A stretch of 64,000 nucleotides of DNA. It comes from Vreelandella maris (GTDB lineage Bacteria; Pseudomonadota; Gammaproteobacteria; Pseudomonadales; Halomonadaceae). Positions within the stretch are counted from its first letter, which is position 1, and each line of letters opens with the position of its first letter. The stretch lies in the NCBI RefSeq assembly GCF_013371085.1, contig NZ_JABWCV010000015.1:50322-114321 (forward strand), given 5' to 3'. Below are positions 34,001 through 41,908 of this stretch, one piece after another. A program made the translations under genes and the position numbers. The notes beneath the pieces were generated by a model, which was given only the letters and a program-made list of their open reading frames with translations, was not told the origin of the DNA and searched no databases.

Positions 34001-34107
34001 GGGTGTCCTTGGTAACGCTGACCGTTAAAGGTAAAGCTCAACGTGCGGGAGCGGTCGATGCGCCCGCCCGTGTTAAGGCGGAACATTTGTTGCTTGGACT
34101 GGCTCAT
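31057..34107 (-). CDS. soxA: Sarcosine oxidase alpha subunit SoxA
   Basis: A 1016-residue subunit of the tetrahydrofolate-linked sarcosine oxidase that demethylates sarcosine to glycine, giving methylene-THF and peroxide. The N-terminal 2Fe-2S-like fold (about 20-105) has HPGDTLASALLANG. An NAD-binding Rossmann domain has VLVVGAGAAGLAAALAAARSG near residue 180. The C-terminal GcvT-type THF-binding domain spans about 610-1000. The ATG overlaps the soxD stop (ATGA). Peroxide from this enzyme gives a metabolic reason for a nearby catalase, although katG is 12 kb away. Confidence 0.96.
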   Translation of the reverse strand: MSQSKQQMFRLNTGGRIDRSRTLSFTFNGQRYQGHPGDTLASALLANGVDIVNRSFKYSRPRGIVAAGAEEPNAIVQLGSNEAAQVPNVRATQQALFDGLTACSTNGWPNVQRDLMGLVGKLGGQFMPPGFYYKTFMAPASMWLTYEKYIRKAAGLGRSPMEADPDSYDHFNQHCDVLVVGAGAAGLAAALAAARSGARVIVADEQEEMGGSLLASRETLEGKPADQWVARVLGELASYENVTLLPRTTANGYHDHNFVTLHERRTEHLGDTAPVENGHRQVRARLHRVRAGQVILSTGAHERPLVYAGNDVPGNLLAGAVSTYIRRYGVAPGRKLVLSTSNDYGYRAALDWKEAGCEVVAIVDAREAPAGDWVDAARAQGIKIITGSAVIEAKGSNRVTAARVAKIDIDAFKVSGPVQELACDTIASSGGYSPVIHLASHTGARPTWREDILGFVPGLVKGVQACGGAKGTYTLGDVLAEGVEAGIRAAATTGYTAQTVSLPSAERLQQGPAVALFQVPHEKSTLRGPKQFVDLQNDVTAAGIELATREGFESIEHIKRYTAMGFGTDQGKLGNINGMAIAARCLKRSIPEVGTTVFRPNYTPVTFGAIVGRHCRDLFDPERYTALHHWHVERGAEFEDVGQWKRPWYYPQKVNGKAETIQEAVARECLAVREKVGILDASTLGKIDIQGPDAREFLARVYTNKWEKLAVGKCRYGLMCKDDGMVTDDGVTSCLAENHFLMTTTTGGAAAILEWLELWHQTEWPELDVYFSSVTDHWATMTITGPEARKLLAEISDIDLDRDSFKFMDWRSGKVAGVPARVFRISFTGELTFEINVQANYAMHVWQTLFKHGEKYGLTPYGTETMHVLRAEKGFIIVGQETDGSVTPEDLGMQWAIGYDKPYSWIGKRALTRSDTKRENRKQLVGLRPKDPKVVLEEGAQIVLDPKHAIPMPMVGHVTSSYYSPILDSGFALAVVKGGHQRLGETVYLPMADGQTFEAEIVSTIFYDPKGERQNV

Positions 34108-34445
34108 GCCCGCACTCCTTCTTGTTGGCTTACCGCGGCGGCCTCGCGAGGCTTAGCCTGGCTGTCGGCGGTAATCGACGGCTGCTCGCCCATTTTGTAG
34201 GTCTCGAGAATCTCGTAGCTCACGGTGTGACGCGTCATGTTGAAGAACTTACGACAGCCCACCGCATGCACCCACATTTCATGGTGTACGCCACGGGGGT
34301 TGTCGCGGAAAAACAGGTAGTTACCCCACTCTTCGTCACTACACGCCTCGGGTTCCTTGGGGCGCTCGATATGCGCCTGGCCCTTGGGGTGAAACTCCTC
34401 TTCCTCACGGTGTTCGCCGCAGTAGGGGCAGTAGATATAGAACAT
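34104..34445 (-). CDS. soxD: Sarcosine oxidase delta subunit SoxD
   Basis: A 113-residue zinc-binding subunit. The start MFYIYCPYCGEHREEEEF provides the CPYCG zinc knuckle; HEMWVHAVGCRKFFNMTRHT holds the remaining zinc ligands. The C-terminal 15-20 residues are variable and slightly longer than in Pseudomonas. It lies 24 bases after soxB, and its stop overlaps the soxA start by 4 bases. Confidence 0.95.
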   Translation of the reverse strand: MFYIYCPYCGEHREEEEFHPKGQAHIERPKEPEACSDEEWGNYLFFRDNPRGVHHEMWVHAVGCRKFFNMTRHTVSYEILETYKMGEQPSITADSQAKPREAAAVSQQEGVRA

Positions 34446-34469
34446 GCGAATACTCCTCTCGTATGAACC

Positions 34470-35720
34470 CTAGTGGGCCACGCCAGCAGCGCCGTGCTCG
34501 TCGATCAGCGCACCGCTGTGGAAGCGGAACATGGAGAACGGCTCGGCGATGGGATGCATTTCCCCCTTGGCCAGGCTGGCGGCGAACACATGCCCCGACC
34601 CTGGCGTCGCCTTGAAGCCGCCGGTGCCCCAACCGCAGTTGAAGTACAGCCCTTTCACCGGTGTTTTGGAGATGATCGGGCAAGCGTCGGGGCAGGTATC
34701 GACGATGCCGCCCCACTGGCGGTTCATGCGCACCCGAGAGAAGATCGGGAACATCTCGACGATCGCCTGAAGGGTATGTTCCACGGTGGGATAACTGCCA
34801 CGTTGCCCATAGCCGTTATAGCCGTCGATGCCCGCACCGATGACTAGGTCACCCTTGTCGGACTGGCTGATGTAGCCATGCACCTGGTTGGACATCACCA
34901 CCGTATCGAGAATAGGTTTGATCGGTTCGGACACCAGCGCCTGCAATGGATGGGATTCCAGCGGTAAGTTAAAACCTCCCATCTTAGCCAGCACGCTGGA
35001 ATTACCGGCGGCCACGCAGCCCACGGTCTTGGCCTCGATGTCGCCACGGTTGGTGTGTACGCCGTAGATCTGACCGTCACGAATCTTGAAACCGGTGACT
35101 TCGGTCTGCTGAAGGATATCCACGCCATGGGCATCGGCGCCGCGGGCATAGCCCCAGGCCACGGCGTCGTGGCGCGCCACCCCGGCGCGCGGTTGCCATG
35201 AAGCGCCCATCACCGGGTAGCGAGCATTCTTGGAGCAGTCCATGATCGGCACCAACGCCTGTACGCCCTTAGCATCCAGCACCTCGCCATCGATACCGTT
35301 CAGGCGGTTGGCGTTAACCCGGCGTTGGATATCGCGCATGTCCTGCAGGGTATGCCCGAGATTGAGCACCCCTCGCTGCGAGAACATCACGTTATAGTTC
35401 AGATCCTGCGAGAGCCCTTCCCACAATTTCATGGCATGTTCGTAAAGGACGGCCGATTCGTCCCATAAATAGTTGGAACGCACGATAGTGGTATTACGGG
35501 CGGTGTTGCCGCCGCCCAGCCAACCTTTCTCAATCACCGCCACGTTTTTGACGCCGAACTCTTTCGCCAGGTAGTAGGCCGTGGCCAAACCGTGGCCGCC
35601 ACCGCCGACGATGATCACATCGTACTGCTTCTTGGGTGTGGGGTTGCGCCACTGGCGCTCCCAGTTCTCGTGGTGGCTCAGCGCGTGCTTGACCAGGCCG
35701 AAGCCGGAATAACGTTGCAT
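34470..35720 (-). CDS. soxB: Sarcosine oxidase beta subunit SoxB
   Basis: A 416-residue flavoprotein of the DAO family carrying the covalent FMN and non-covalent FAD that oxidise sarcosine. [20 protein letters not shown] near residue 36 is the dinucleotide motif, and [19 protein letters not shown] follows. The C-terminal [20 protein letters not shown] matches the family active-site end. It starts 12 bases after the glyA stop, so glyA-soxBDAG is one operon. Confidence 0.96.
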   Translation of the reverse strand: MQRYSGFGLVKHALSHHENWERQWRNPTPKKQYDVIIVGGGGHGLATAYYLAKEFGVKNVAVIEKGWLGGGNTARNTTIVRSNYLWDESAVLYEHAMKLWEGLSQDLNYNVMFSQRGVLNLGHTLQDMRDIQRRVNANRLNGIDGEVLDAKGVQALVPIMDCSKNARYPVMGASWQPRAGVARHDAVAWGYARGADAHGVDILQQTEVTGFKIRDGQIYGVHTNRGDIEAKTVGCVAAGNSSVLAKMGGFNLPLESHPLQALVSEPIKPILDTVVMSNQVHGYISQSDKGDLVIGAGIDGYNGYGQRGSYPTVEHTLQAIVEMFPIFSRVRMNRQWGGIVDTCPDACPIISKTPVKGLYFNCGWGTGGFKATPGSGHVFAASLAKGEMHPIAEPFSMFRFHSGALIDEHGAAGVAH

Positions 35721-35732
35721 AGTGGTCTCCTC

Positions 35733-37046
35733 TCAAGCAATGGATTCGACGGCTTCAGCAGCAGTTTCAGCGTAGACAGGATGCCGGGCACACACATCAG
35801 CCACTTTGGCTTGCACTTTAGCTTCAATGGAAGCGGTGTCTTTGCCTGCGGCCAGCTCGTCCAAGATGTCGCAAATCCATCCCGCCAACTCACTACACTC
35901 GTGGGCATCAAAACCACGCGTGGTGACCGCCGGGGTACCAATACGCAGGCCGGACGTTACGAAGGGGCTCTGAGGGTCATTGGGCACCGTGTTCTTATTG
36001 ACCGTGATATGCGCGCGGCCTAGTGCTGCATCCGCATCCTTACCGGTAATGCCCTGGCGAATAAGGGAGACAAGGAAGAGGTGGTCATCGGTACCGCCAG
36101 ACACCACGTCATAGCCGCGCTCAACGAACACATGGGCCATCGCCCGAGCGTTATCAATCACCTGCTGTTGATAGCGCACAAACTCCTGGTTCATGGCCTC
36201 CTTAAAAGCCACCGCCTTGGCGGCGATCACATGCATCAACGGCCCGCCCTGCTGACCTGGGAACACGGCCCCATTAAGCTTTTTATAGAGCGCTTCGTCG
36301 CCATGGGCAGAGAGTATCAAACCACCCCGAGGGCCACGCAGCGTTTTGTGGGTCGTCGTGGTCACCACATGCGCAAATGGGAGCGGGCTTGGGTAGAGGC
36401 CAGCGGCAACCAAGCCCGCAACATGCGCCATATCGACCATCAACCAAGCGCCCACTTCATCGGCGATAGTGCGAAAACGCCGCCAGTCCACTACGCGTGA
36501 GTAAGCAGAGAATCCCGCAATGATCATCTTCGGCTGATGTTCACGCGCCAGGCGCTCAACTTCTTCGTAGTCGATTTCGCCGGTTTCCGGCTTGAGGCCA
36601 TACTGTACGGCGTTGTAGTGCTTGCCCGAGAAATTAGGGGCTGCGCCATGGGTTAAGTGGCCGCCGTGGGCCAAGCTCATCCCCAACACGGTATCGCCCG
36701 GAGAGACCAGCGCCATGAAGACGGCGGCATTAGCCTGAGCCCCGGAATGTGGCTGCACATTGGCATAGTTGGCGCTAAATAAATTACAAGCTCGCTCAAT
36801 GGCGAGAGCTTCAACCTTGTCAACGAACTCACACCCGCCGTAGTAACGGCGACCTGGATAACCTTCAGCATACTTGTTGGTCAGCTGTGTGCCTTGCGCT
36901 TCCATCACAAGTTTGCTGGTGTAATTTTCGGAGGCGATCAATTCAATATGCGCTTCTTGGCGAACCGTTTCTTCAGCAATTGCCTCAGCAAGCAACGAGT
37001 CGTAATTGGCCAAGCGGGCGTTGGGCGAAAAATTATTTTGAAGCAT
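35733..37046 (-). CDS. glyA: Serine hydroxymethyltransferase GlyA
   Basis: A 437-residue PLP enzyme joining glycine and methylene-THF to make serine. The PLP lysine is Lys234 in [26 protein letters not shown] and YPGRRYYGG are also family hallmarks. The start at 37046 (MLQNNFSP) has AGGAGGCGGTA before it, better than the in-frame ATG at 37067. As first gene of the sox operon it uses both products of sarcosine oxidase, as in other betaine-degrading bacteria. This is probably a catabolic copy, with a second housekeeping glyA elsewhere. Confidence 0.96.
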   Translation of the reverse strand: MLQNNFSPNARLANYDSLLAEAIAEETVRQEAHIELIASENYTSKLVMEAQGTQLTNKYAEGYPGRRYYGGCEFVDKVEALAIERACNLFSANYANVQPHSGAQANAAVFMALVSPGDTVLGMSLAHGGHLTHGAAPNFSGKHYNAVQYGLKPETGEIDYEEVERLAREHQPKMIIAGFSAYSRVVDWRRFRTIADEVGAWLMVDMAHVAGLVAAGLYPSPLPFAHVVTTTTHKTLRGPRGGLILSAHGDEALYKKLNGAVFPGQQGGPLMHVIAAKAVAFKEAMNQEFVRYQQQVIDNARAMAHVFVERGYDVVSGGTDDHLFLVSLIRQGITGKDADAALGRAHITVNKNTVPNDPQSPFVTSGLRIGTPAVTTRGFDAHECSELAGWICDILDELAAGKDTASIEAKVQAKVADVCARHPVYAETAAEAVESIA

Positions 37047-37274
37047 TACCGCCTCCTGATGAGTCACTTTTTTATTAAGTGCTGGACATACTCTTTAATG
37101 CTGATAAACCCAGGTCGCTTTCAACCAAAGTCCCTATCAACGCGTTGTTACCGCGATACTATCGTTGGTGTCCGGCCCCAAGATGCTTGCCGACGTCACC
37201 ACGCGATGCATTTGCGACATCCGCATCATTTAGGATGCTTCGTAGAAGGGACGATGACTTATTACCCATAAAAG
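37047..37274 (-). promoter_or_regulatory. Upstream region of glyA-sox operon
   Basis: About 230 bases without a gene before glyA. In the glyA direction it contains GATGTCGCAAATGCATC and GTGACGTCGGCAAGC. Both carry TGTCG/CGTCG cores that resemble elements before gbcA and the dgc operon, so they are possible GbdR contacts. No glycine riboswitch could be recognised. Confidence 0.3.
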
Positions 37275-37311
37275 CAAAGCGCCCTAGACGGGCAGTAACC
37301 GTTTAGGGCGC
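37275..37311 (-). terminator. Hairpin after gbcB
   Basis: AAGCGCCCTA pairs with TAGGGCGCTT around a loop of about 17 bases. Reading leftwards it is followed by TGCTTTT. It ends the gbcB transcript before the glyA promoter region. Confidence 0.6.
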
Positions 37312-37343
37312 TTGAACCTGGGTAGCAAGGTGCTAGCCGTGGG

Positions 37344-38450
37344 CTAAAAATCCACCACCAGATCCCCTTTAGGCCGACTACAGCAAGACAGAATGTAGCC
37401 CTCTTCAACATCTTCTTCAGTAATACCGCCGTTATGCTCCATTTCCACTTCACCTGATTTGAGCTCTACTCGGCAAGTACCGCAAATACCCATACCGCAA
37501 GCCTTGGGAATATGCAGCCCCAGCTTGGCCGCTGCCGCATGTACCGTCTCACCCGGCTGGATACGGACACTTTTCCCTGATGAGGCGAATTCGATGCTGT
37601 GCAGATCGCTGGTGTCGACATTTTCGGCGTCGACCTCTGCCTGTTCGGCCAGCTCACGGACATCCTCACGCACTTCAACTGGTGTAGCACCAAACGACTC
37701 TTCATGGTAATGATCCATGTTGAAATTGTTGCTACGCAGAATATTTTTGATGGCGTTCATGTAGGGGGTCGGGCCGCAACAAAAGATCTCCCGCTCCATA
37801 AAGTCCGGCACCATCAGTTCGAACAGCGGCTGGGTGAGGTAACCACGGTAGCCAGCCCAAGCCTCACCAATATCTTCCTTGCTCTCGCAAATGATATGCA
37901 GCTTGAATTCAGGGATACGCGAAAACATATGCACCAGCTCACGGTGATAAATCACATCACGCGGGGCGCGGGCACTGTGTATGAACTCAACATCGACAGC
38001 GGCATTGGTATCGAAAAGCCAGCGCGTCATGGACATCAAGGGCGTAATGCCCACACCGCCAGAGAGAAACAGCACTTTCTCGGCGGGGTAATCAATCGAA
38101 TTAAAATTACCGACCGGCCCGTGCACGGCCAGCTCATCGCCCACCTTTAGATTTGCGTGTAGCCAATTGGATACCTTGCCCCCCGGCACCTGTTTAACGG
38201 TGATTGAAAAGCTGTAAGGAATAGAGGGAGAGCTGGAAATCGTATAGGAGCGCATGATCGGCTGATGGTCAATCTCAAGCTCCAGCGTGACGAACTGACC
38301 GGGCTTGAAGAAGAACAGCACAGGCTGCTCAGCCATGAAACAGAACGTGCGCACATCCTGGGTTTCCTGGATCACCTTGACGCAACGCACCTGGTGGCGG
38401 CCATTGGTCCAGGTTTGGGTCGTGACCGGATTGAAGAAATTAGTTGTCAT
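37344..38450 (-). CDS. gbcB: Glycine betaine monooxygenase reductase GbcB
   Basis: A 368-residue hybrid-cluster-type NADH reductase. It has an FAD-binding domain (RSYTISSSPS), an NAD-binding domain (LFLSGGVGITPLMSM, then FCCGPTPYMNAI), and a C-terminal plant-type [2Fe-2S] domain (CGMGICGTC with a later Cys in LSCCSRP). It feeds electrons to the Rieske component GbcA. The start at 38450 (MTTNFFNPV) follows GAGGCGATA; the longer reading from 38591 runs into the divergent promoter region. It is divergent from gbcA, as in Pseudomonas. Confidence 0.93.
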   Translation of the reverse strand: MTTNFFNPVTTQTWTNGRHQVRCVKVIQETQDVRTFCFMAEQPVLFFFKPGQFVTLELEIDHQPIMRSYTISSSPSIPYSFSITVKQVPGGKVSNWLHANLKVGDELAVHGPVGNFNSIDYPAEKVLFLSGGVGITPLMSMTRWLFDTNAAVDVEFIHSARAPRDVIYHRELVHMFSRIPEFKLHIICESKEDIGEAWAGYRGYLTQPLFELMVPDFMEREIFCCGPTPYMNAIKNILRSNNFNMDHYHEESFGATPVEVREDVRELAEQAEVDAENVDTSDLHSIEFASSGKSVRIQPGETVHAAAAKLGLHIPKACGMGICGTCRVELKSGEVEMEHNGGITEEDVEEGYILSCCSRPKGDLVVDF

Positions 38451-38814
38451 TATCGCCTCTGCCTGAACAGCCTTCATCACTATGCATCGCCGAACCGTAT
38501 TTGCGATACAGCCAGCACCTTTGAGCTGCATTTTGGGTATGCACTCGCTAACCGACTTACCTGACAGCGACTCACACTTACCTCGTGCCACTCTCTATCG
38601 TTTAGAAACCTCTTTTTTAGTCGCCGCTACGCCATCTAATGTCGCGGGCAGATAATTGACAGTGCAGCGCCTGCAACACAATCGGTGCCTGACGTCAGGC
38701 CACATTTAAATCAAACGCCAGGTTACGCAACAGAACAACAAGAGACGCAATCTTGACTATCGGCCGATTCGCAGCCCTTTGAGGGGGGAGCGGAGGTTTA
38801 CGAGGATACTGGTA
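38451..38814. promoter_or_regulatory. gbcB / gbcA divergent control region
   Basis: Contains a perfect 14-base palindrome GCCTGACGTCAGGC (38687-38700) and a TTGACA at 38656-38661. ATGTCGCGGGCAG lies at about 38639. In Pseudomonas this promoter pair is activated by the AraC-type protein GbdR, whose homologue is at 60002-61144. Which of these elements it contacts cannot be decided here. Confidence 0.45.
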
Positions 38815-40101
38815 ATGGAAAAAAGTGTTTCTAACCGGATGGATGACCCACTCGCCGCGGCGCGTGCGGCAACGGTCCAGATGCTGCAGGAAAGAGGGCG
38901 TACCTTTTCGCTTCCGCAGCCGTTTTATAACGATGCCCGCCTGTTCGCGCTTGATATGCAGGAGGTCTTCGAGAAGGAATGGCTGTTTGCTGGCATGACG
39001 TGCGAGATCCCGGCCAAGGGTAACTTCATGACACTGGATATTGGTGATAACCCCATTGTCATCGTGCGAGGCAGTGACGGCATTATTCATGCGTTTCACA
39101 ATGTCTGCCGCCACCGCGGCTCGCGTCTTTGCGTAAAAGATAAGGGCAAGGTGGCCAAGCTTGTCTGCCCCTATCACCAGTGGACCTATGAACTTGATGG
39201 CCGCTTGCTGTTTGCCGGTAGCGATATGGGCACTGACTTCAAGCTCGATCAATTTGGCCTCAAACCGGTCAATGTGCGCACTGCCGGCGGTTTCGTCTTT
39301 ATCAACCTGAGCGATGAGCCGCCCGCAATTGATGACTTTCTAACAACGCTTGAGCACTATCTCGAGCCGTACCAGATGGACAACGTCAAGGTCGCCACCG
39401 AGTCCAGTATCGTTGAGCAAGCCAACTGGAAGCTGGTGATTGAAAACAACCGCGAGTGTTATCACTGCAACGGCGCTCACCCCGAGTTGCTGAACTCGCT
39501 GCAGGAGTTTGATGACACCGACGATCCGCGCGCAACGCCCGCCTACAAAGCGTTGGTGGCCCGCAAACAGGCGGATTGGGATCGGGAGCAGGTTCCTCAC
39601 CAGTTGACGCGGCTTGGCAGGCGCAACCGCTTGACCCGCACGCCGCTGCTGGATGGCATTGTGTCGATGACGATGGACGGCAAACCGGGCTGTCAGAAGC
39701 TGATGGGCCGCTTATCAAACCCTGACATGGGCTCTCTGCGCATTCTGCACCTGCCCAACTCATGGAACCATTTCATGGGCGATCACGCAGTGGTCTTTCG
39801 CGTGCTACCGCTTGGCCCGCAGCAAACCGTGGTGACCACCAAGTGGCTGGTTCACAAGGACGCCGTGGAAGGCGTTGACTACGACCCCGAGAAGTTGCGC
39901 CGCGTGTGGGATGCTACCAACGACCAGGACCGCCAACTCGCCGAGGAGAACCAGCGTGGCATTAACTCCAAGGCTTACCAACCCGGCCCATATTCCGAGA
40001 CCTACGAGTTCGGTGTTATCGACTTTATCGACTGGTATGCTGCTCGTATGCTTGAGAATTTAGAACACGATGCGCCGACGTTACATTTAGCCCAAGGTTA
40101 A
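38815..40101 (+). CDS. gbcA: Glycine betaine monooxygenase, Rieske oxygenase subunit GbcA
   Basis: A 428-residue Rieske non-haem iron oxygenase that removes one methyl of glycine betaine as formaldehyde, giving dimethylglycine. The Rieske cluster is bound by Cys98, His100, Cys118 and His121 (CRHRGS and CPYHQW). Mononuclear iron ligands His217 and His222 lie in NRECYHCNGAHPEL. The start at 38815 (MEKSVSNR) has GAGGATACTGGTA before it. Lengths and motifs follow Pseudomonas GbcA. A proline betaine oxygenase (Stc2-like) is the closest alternative but is less likely given GbcB next door. Confidence 0.93.
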   Translation: MEKSVSNRMDDPLAAARAATVQMLQERGRTFSLPQPFYNDARLFALDMQEVFEKEWLFAGMTCEIPAKGNFMTLDIGDNPIVIVRGSDGIIHAFHNVCRHRGSRLCVKDKGKVAKLVCPYHQWTYELDGRLLFAGSDMGTDFKLDQFGLKPVNVRTAGGFVFINLSDEPPAIDDFLTTLEHYLEPYQMDNVKVATESSIVEQANWKLVIENNRECYHCNGAHPELLNSLQEFDDTDDPRATPAYKALVARKQADWDREQVPHQLTRLGRRNRLTRTPLLDGIVSMTMDGKPGCQKLMGRLSNPDMGSLRILHLPNSWNHFMGDHAVVFRVLPLGPQQTVVTTKWLVHKDAVEGVDYDPEKLRRVWDATNDQDRQLAEENQRGINSKAYQPGPYSETYEFGVIDFIDWYAARMLENLEHDAPTLHLAQG

Positions 40102-40124
40102 AACGTGAAGTATTAAGGCAGCGA

Positions 40125-40139
40125 TAGTGACCGTCACTA
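40125..40139. promoter_or_regulatory. Perfect palindrome downstream of gbcA
   Basis: TAGTGACCGTCACTA: 7-base arms about a single central base, in the gbcA-tetR gap. Symmetry and length suit a dimeric repressor or activator site. Confidence 0.4.
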
Positions 40140-40164
40140 GGACTAGGACAGAGTAGCTGACACC

Positions 40165-40193
40165 GTGTACACAGAAGAGACACCTGTGTACAC
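40165..40193. promoter_or_regulatory. Twin GTGTACAC palindromes before tetR-type gene
   Basis: GTGTACAC at 40165-40172 and again at 40186-40193, 21 bases apart, so on the same face of the helix. They lie 42-70 bases before the TetR start codon. The likely role is autoregulation by the encoded TetR protein. A related TGTACA element occurs before the DgcA-like gene at 41825. Confidence 0.55.
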
Positions 40194-40234
40194 TTTGCCA
40201 CACTATTCCTAGACTATTCTTAGAGACCTGCTCA

Positions 40235-40861
40235 ATGCCATCCACCGATATTCCCGCTGCCAAGGGTTCTCAAGACGTCTGGCTTGATGCGGCGTTTGAG
40301 CTGCTACTCGAATCGGGCGTCGATAGCGTGCGCATTCTTTCCCTAGCCAAGCGACTAAAGCTTTCTCGAACCAGTTTCTACTGGTTCTTCAAGGATCGCG
40401 AGGCGCTGCTGGAGGCACTAATCGCACGCTGGCGTGAAAAGAATACCCAAGGGCTAGTGCATCAAACCGAAGCCTATGCCGAAAATATCGTCGAGGCGAT
40501 GCTCAATGTCTTCGACTGTTGGCTGGACCCTAACCTGTTCGACTCCCCGTTAGAGTTCGCCATGCGCAGCTGGGCGCTACAGTCAGCATCCGTAGTGAGT
40601 GAAATCGATGCGGCTGATGCCACCCGTATCGAAGCACTGGCGCGAATGTTCCAGCGTTACGGCTATGATCCGCTGGCGGCCAACGTTCGTGGTCGCACCA
40701 TCTACCTAACCCAGATCGGCTATATCTCGATGAAGACCCAGGAACCGCTCGAGGTGCGCATGCAGCGCATCCCCGCCTATGTCGAAATCTTCACCGGCCA
40801 GCCGCCTGGCGCAAGGGAATTACAACGCTTCCATGCCCGCCATGGTTATATAGCGAAATAA
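40235..40861 (+). CDS. TetR-family transcriptional regulator
   Basis: A 208-residue TetR protein. The helix-turn-helix is RILSLAKRLKLSRTSFYWFF (about residues 33-52), and the C-terminal ligand domain is variable. It stands between gbcA and the ProC-like / DgcA-like pair and has twin palindromes in its own promoter. The most economical reading is a local regulator of the second demethylase unit. Regulation of gbcAB by it is also conceivable. Confidence 0.88.
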   Translation: MPSTDIPAAKGSQDVWLDAAFELLLESGVDSVRILSLAKRLKLSRTSFYWFFKDREALLEALIARWREKNTQGLVHQTEAYAENIVEAMLNVFDCWLDPNLFDSPLEFAMRSWALQSASVVSEIDAADATRIEALARMFQRYGYDPLAANVRGRTIYLTQIGYISMKTQEPLEVRMQRIPAYVEIFTGQPPGARELQRFHARHGYIAK

Positions 40862-40928
40862 AGCGCCTAAGAGGCGCAGTGTTCTGTTCGGCGCCCCCCA
40901 GACGTTTGCCTTCAGTTAGGTGTTGCGC

Positions 40929-41735
40929 CTATGAGGGCGCCTTACCCGTGCCATTGGCTACCCGGTGGGCCGCCTCAAGACCACGATGAACCGCTTGGTC
41001 GATACCTTCATCCAGCATTGTTCGCAGCCCCTGGGCCGTAGTGCCGTCATAAGCAATCAGTCGCTCAACCATATCACTGGGATCGGTTCCCAGCCTTTCC
41101 AGCAACAGGCTGCCGCCTACCAGGGTCTGCATGACGGCCTCAAGTGCGATATCGTCGGCGATCCCCATCTGCTTAGCGTGCTCCAACATTGATTGCGCCA
41201 GCAAAGCGGGGTAGGCAGGCCCAGCCCCGCTCAAGGCCGTCAGATAATCGAGATCACGCTCGTTGGCGACCTCCCGTGCTTTGCCGCAGCTCTCCAACAA
41301 CGTTTGCACCAGCCGTTTGTCAGCCTCTGTGACCTGCTGGGCGGCAAACCAGGGAAAATAGGCCCGACGGATTTCCGCCGCCGCGTTCGGCATGGCGCGC
41401 ACTACCCGGCCACTCCCCACTCGACTAGAGACTTCCTGCAAGGAAGCCATCGCCAGCAGGGAGATAACCAACTTCCCGCCAGCATCGATATCGACGCTGG
41501 TGAGATCTTGCGGCCGCACCGAAAGAATGATGACGTCAACCAACCCAACCAATTCACGGTTGTTCTTAACACAGCGAACGCCACGCCAATCGCGGTAAGC
41601 ATTGCTGCTCCCGGAGCGCGATGAGACGACTAATCGATCAGCAGACACGATGCCCTGCTCCAGCAGGGCAAGCCCGAGGGCCCGCCCCATCCACCCCTGC
41701 CCACCGATGATGCCGATCACGATGTCTTGCCTCAT
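40929..41735 (-). CDS. ProC-like NAD(P)-dependent reductase (pyrroline-5-carboxylate reductase family)
   Basis: A 268-residue protein of the P5C reductase fold. The N-terminal Rossmann motif is IGIIGGQGWMGRALG; VRAMPNAAAEI and the C-terminal LTALSGAGPAYPALLAQSM match the ProC dimer-domain signature. The canonical GSGPAY is GAGPAY here. The start at 41735 (MRQDIVIG) follows CTAGGAGGTGGAAAC. It is divergent from the DgcA-like gene across 173 bases. That pairing suggests work on a cyclic or imine product of N-demethylation, for instance in proline betaine use. It is probably not the housekeeping ProC. Confidence 0.8.
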   Translation of the reverse strand: MRQDIVIGIIGGQGWMGRALGLALLEQGIVSADRLVVSSRSGSSNAYRDWRGVRCVKNNRELVGLVDVIILSVRPQDLTSVDIDAGGKLVISLLAMASLQEVSSRVGSGRVVRAMPNAAAEIRRAYFPWFAAQQVTEADKRLVQTLLESCGKAREVANERDLDYLTALSGAGPAYPALLAQSMLEHAKQMGIADDIALEAVMQTLVGGSLLLERLGTDPSDMVERLIAYDGTTAQGLRTMLDEGIDQAVHRGLEAAHRVANGTGKAPS

Positions 41736-41824
41736 GTTTCCACCTCCTAGGCCACGAACCAACCTCGTGTCAGCAACGCTCCAGCTGCGTGATAGCGACC
41801 TGTACCGGCCACAGCCTTGCCGCT

Positions 41825-41876
41825 ATGTACATTGATGAACATTATATTGACAACTATGAACATTGGCGCCTAAATT
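41825..41876 (+). promoter_or_regulatory. Promoter with phased ATGwACATT repeats before DgcA-like gene
   Basis: ATGTACATT at 41825-41833, then ATGAACATT at 41835-41843 and at 41856-41864; starts are 10 and 21 bases apart, so all face the same side. TTGACA at 41847-41852 and TAAATT at 41871-41876 (18-base spacer) would form the promoter, which the repeats overlap. The TGTACA core is shared with the palindromes before the TetR gene. Confidence 0.55.
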
Positions 41877-41908
41877 TGTCAAATACACAACAAAATAGAG
41901 CGCTACCC

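Noticed and set aside
37047..37274. Possible glycine riboswitch before glyA
   Set aside because: I looked for tandem aptamer-like conserved cores and found none that could be supported by eye.
38695..39252. 185-codon frame antisense to gbcA
   Set aside because: Overlaps the secure gbcA start region and has no family features.
40917..40927. TAGGTGTTGCG, the same 11 bases as the start of the nicC leader duplication
   Set aside because: Short match in an unrelated context; most likely chance.
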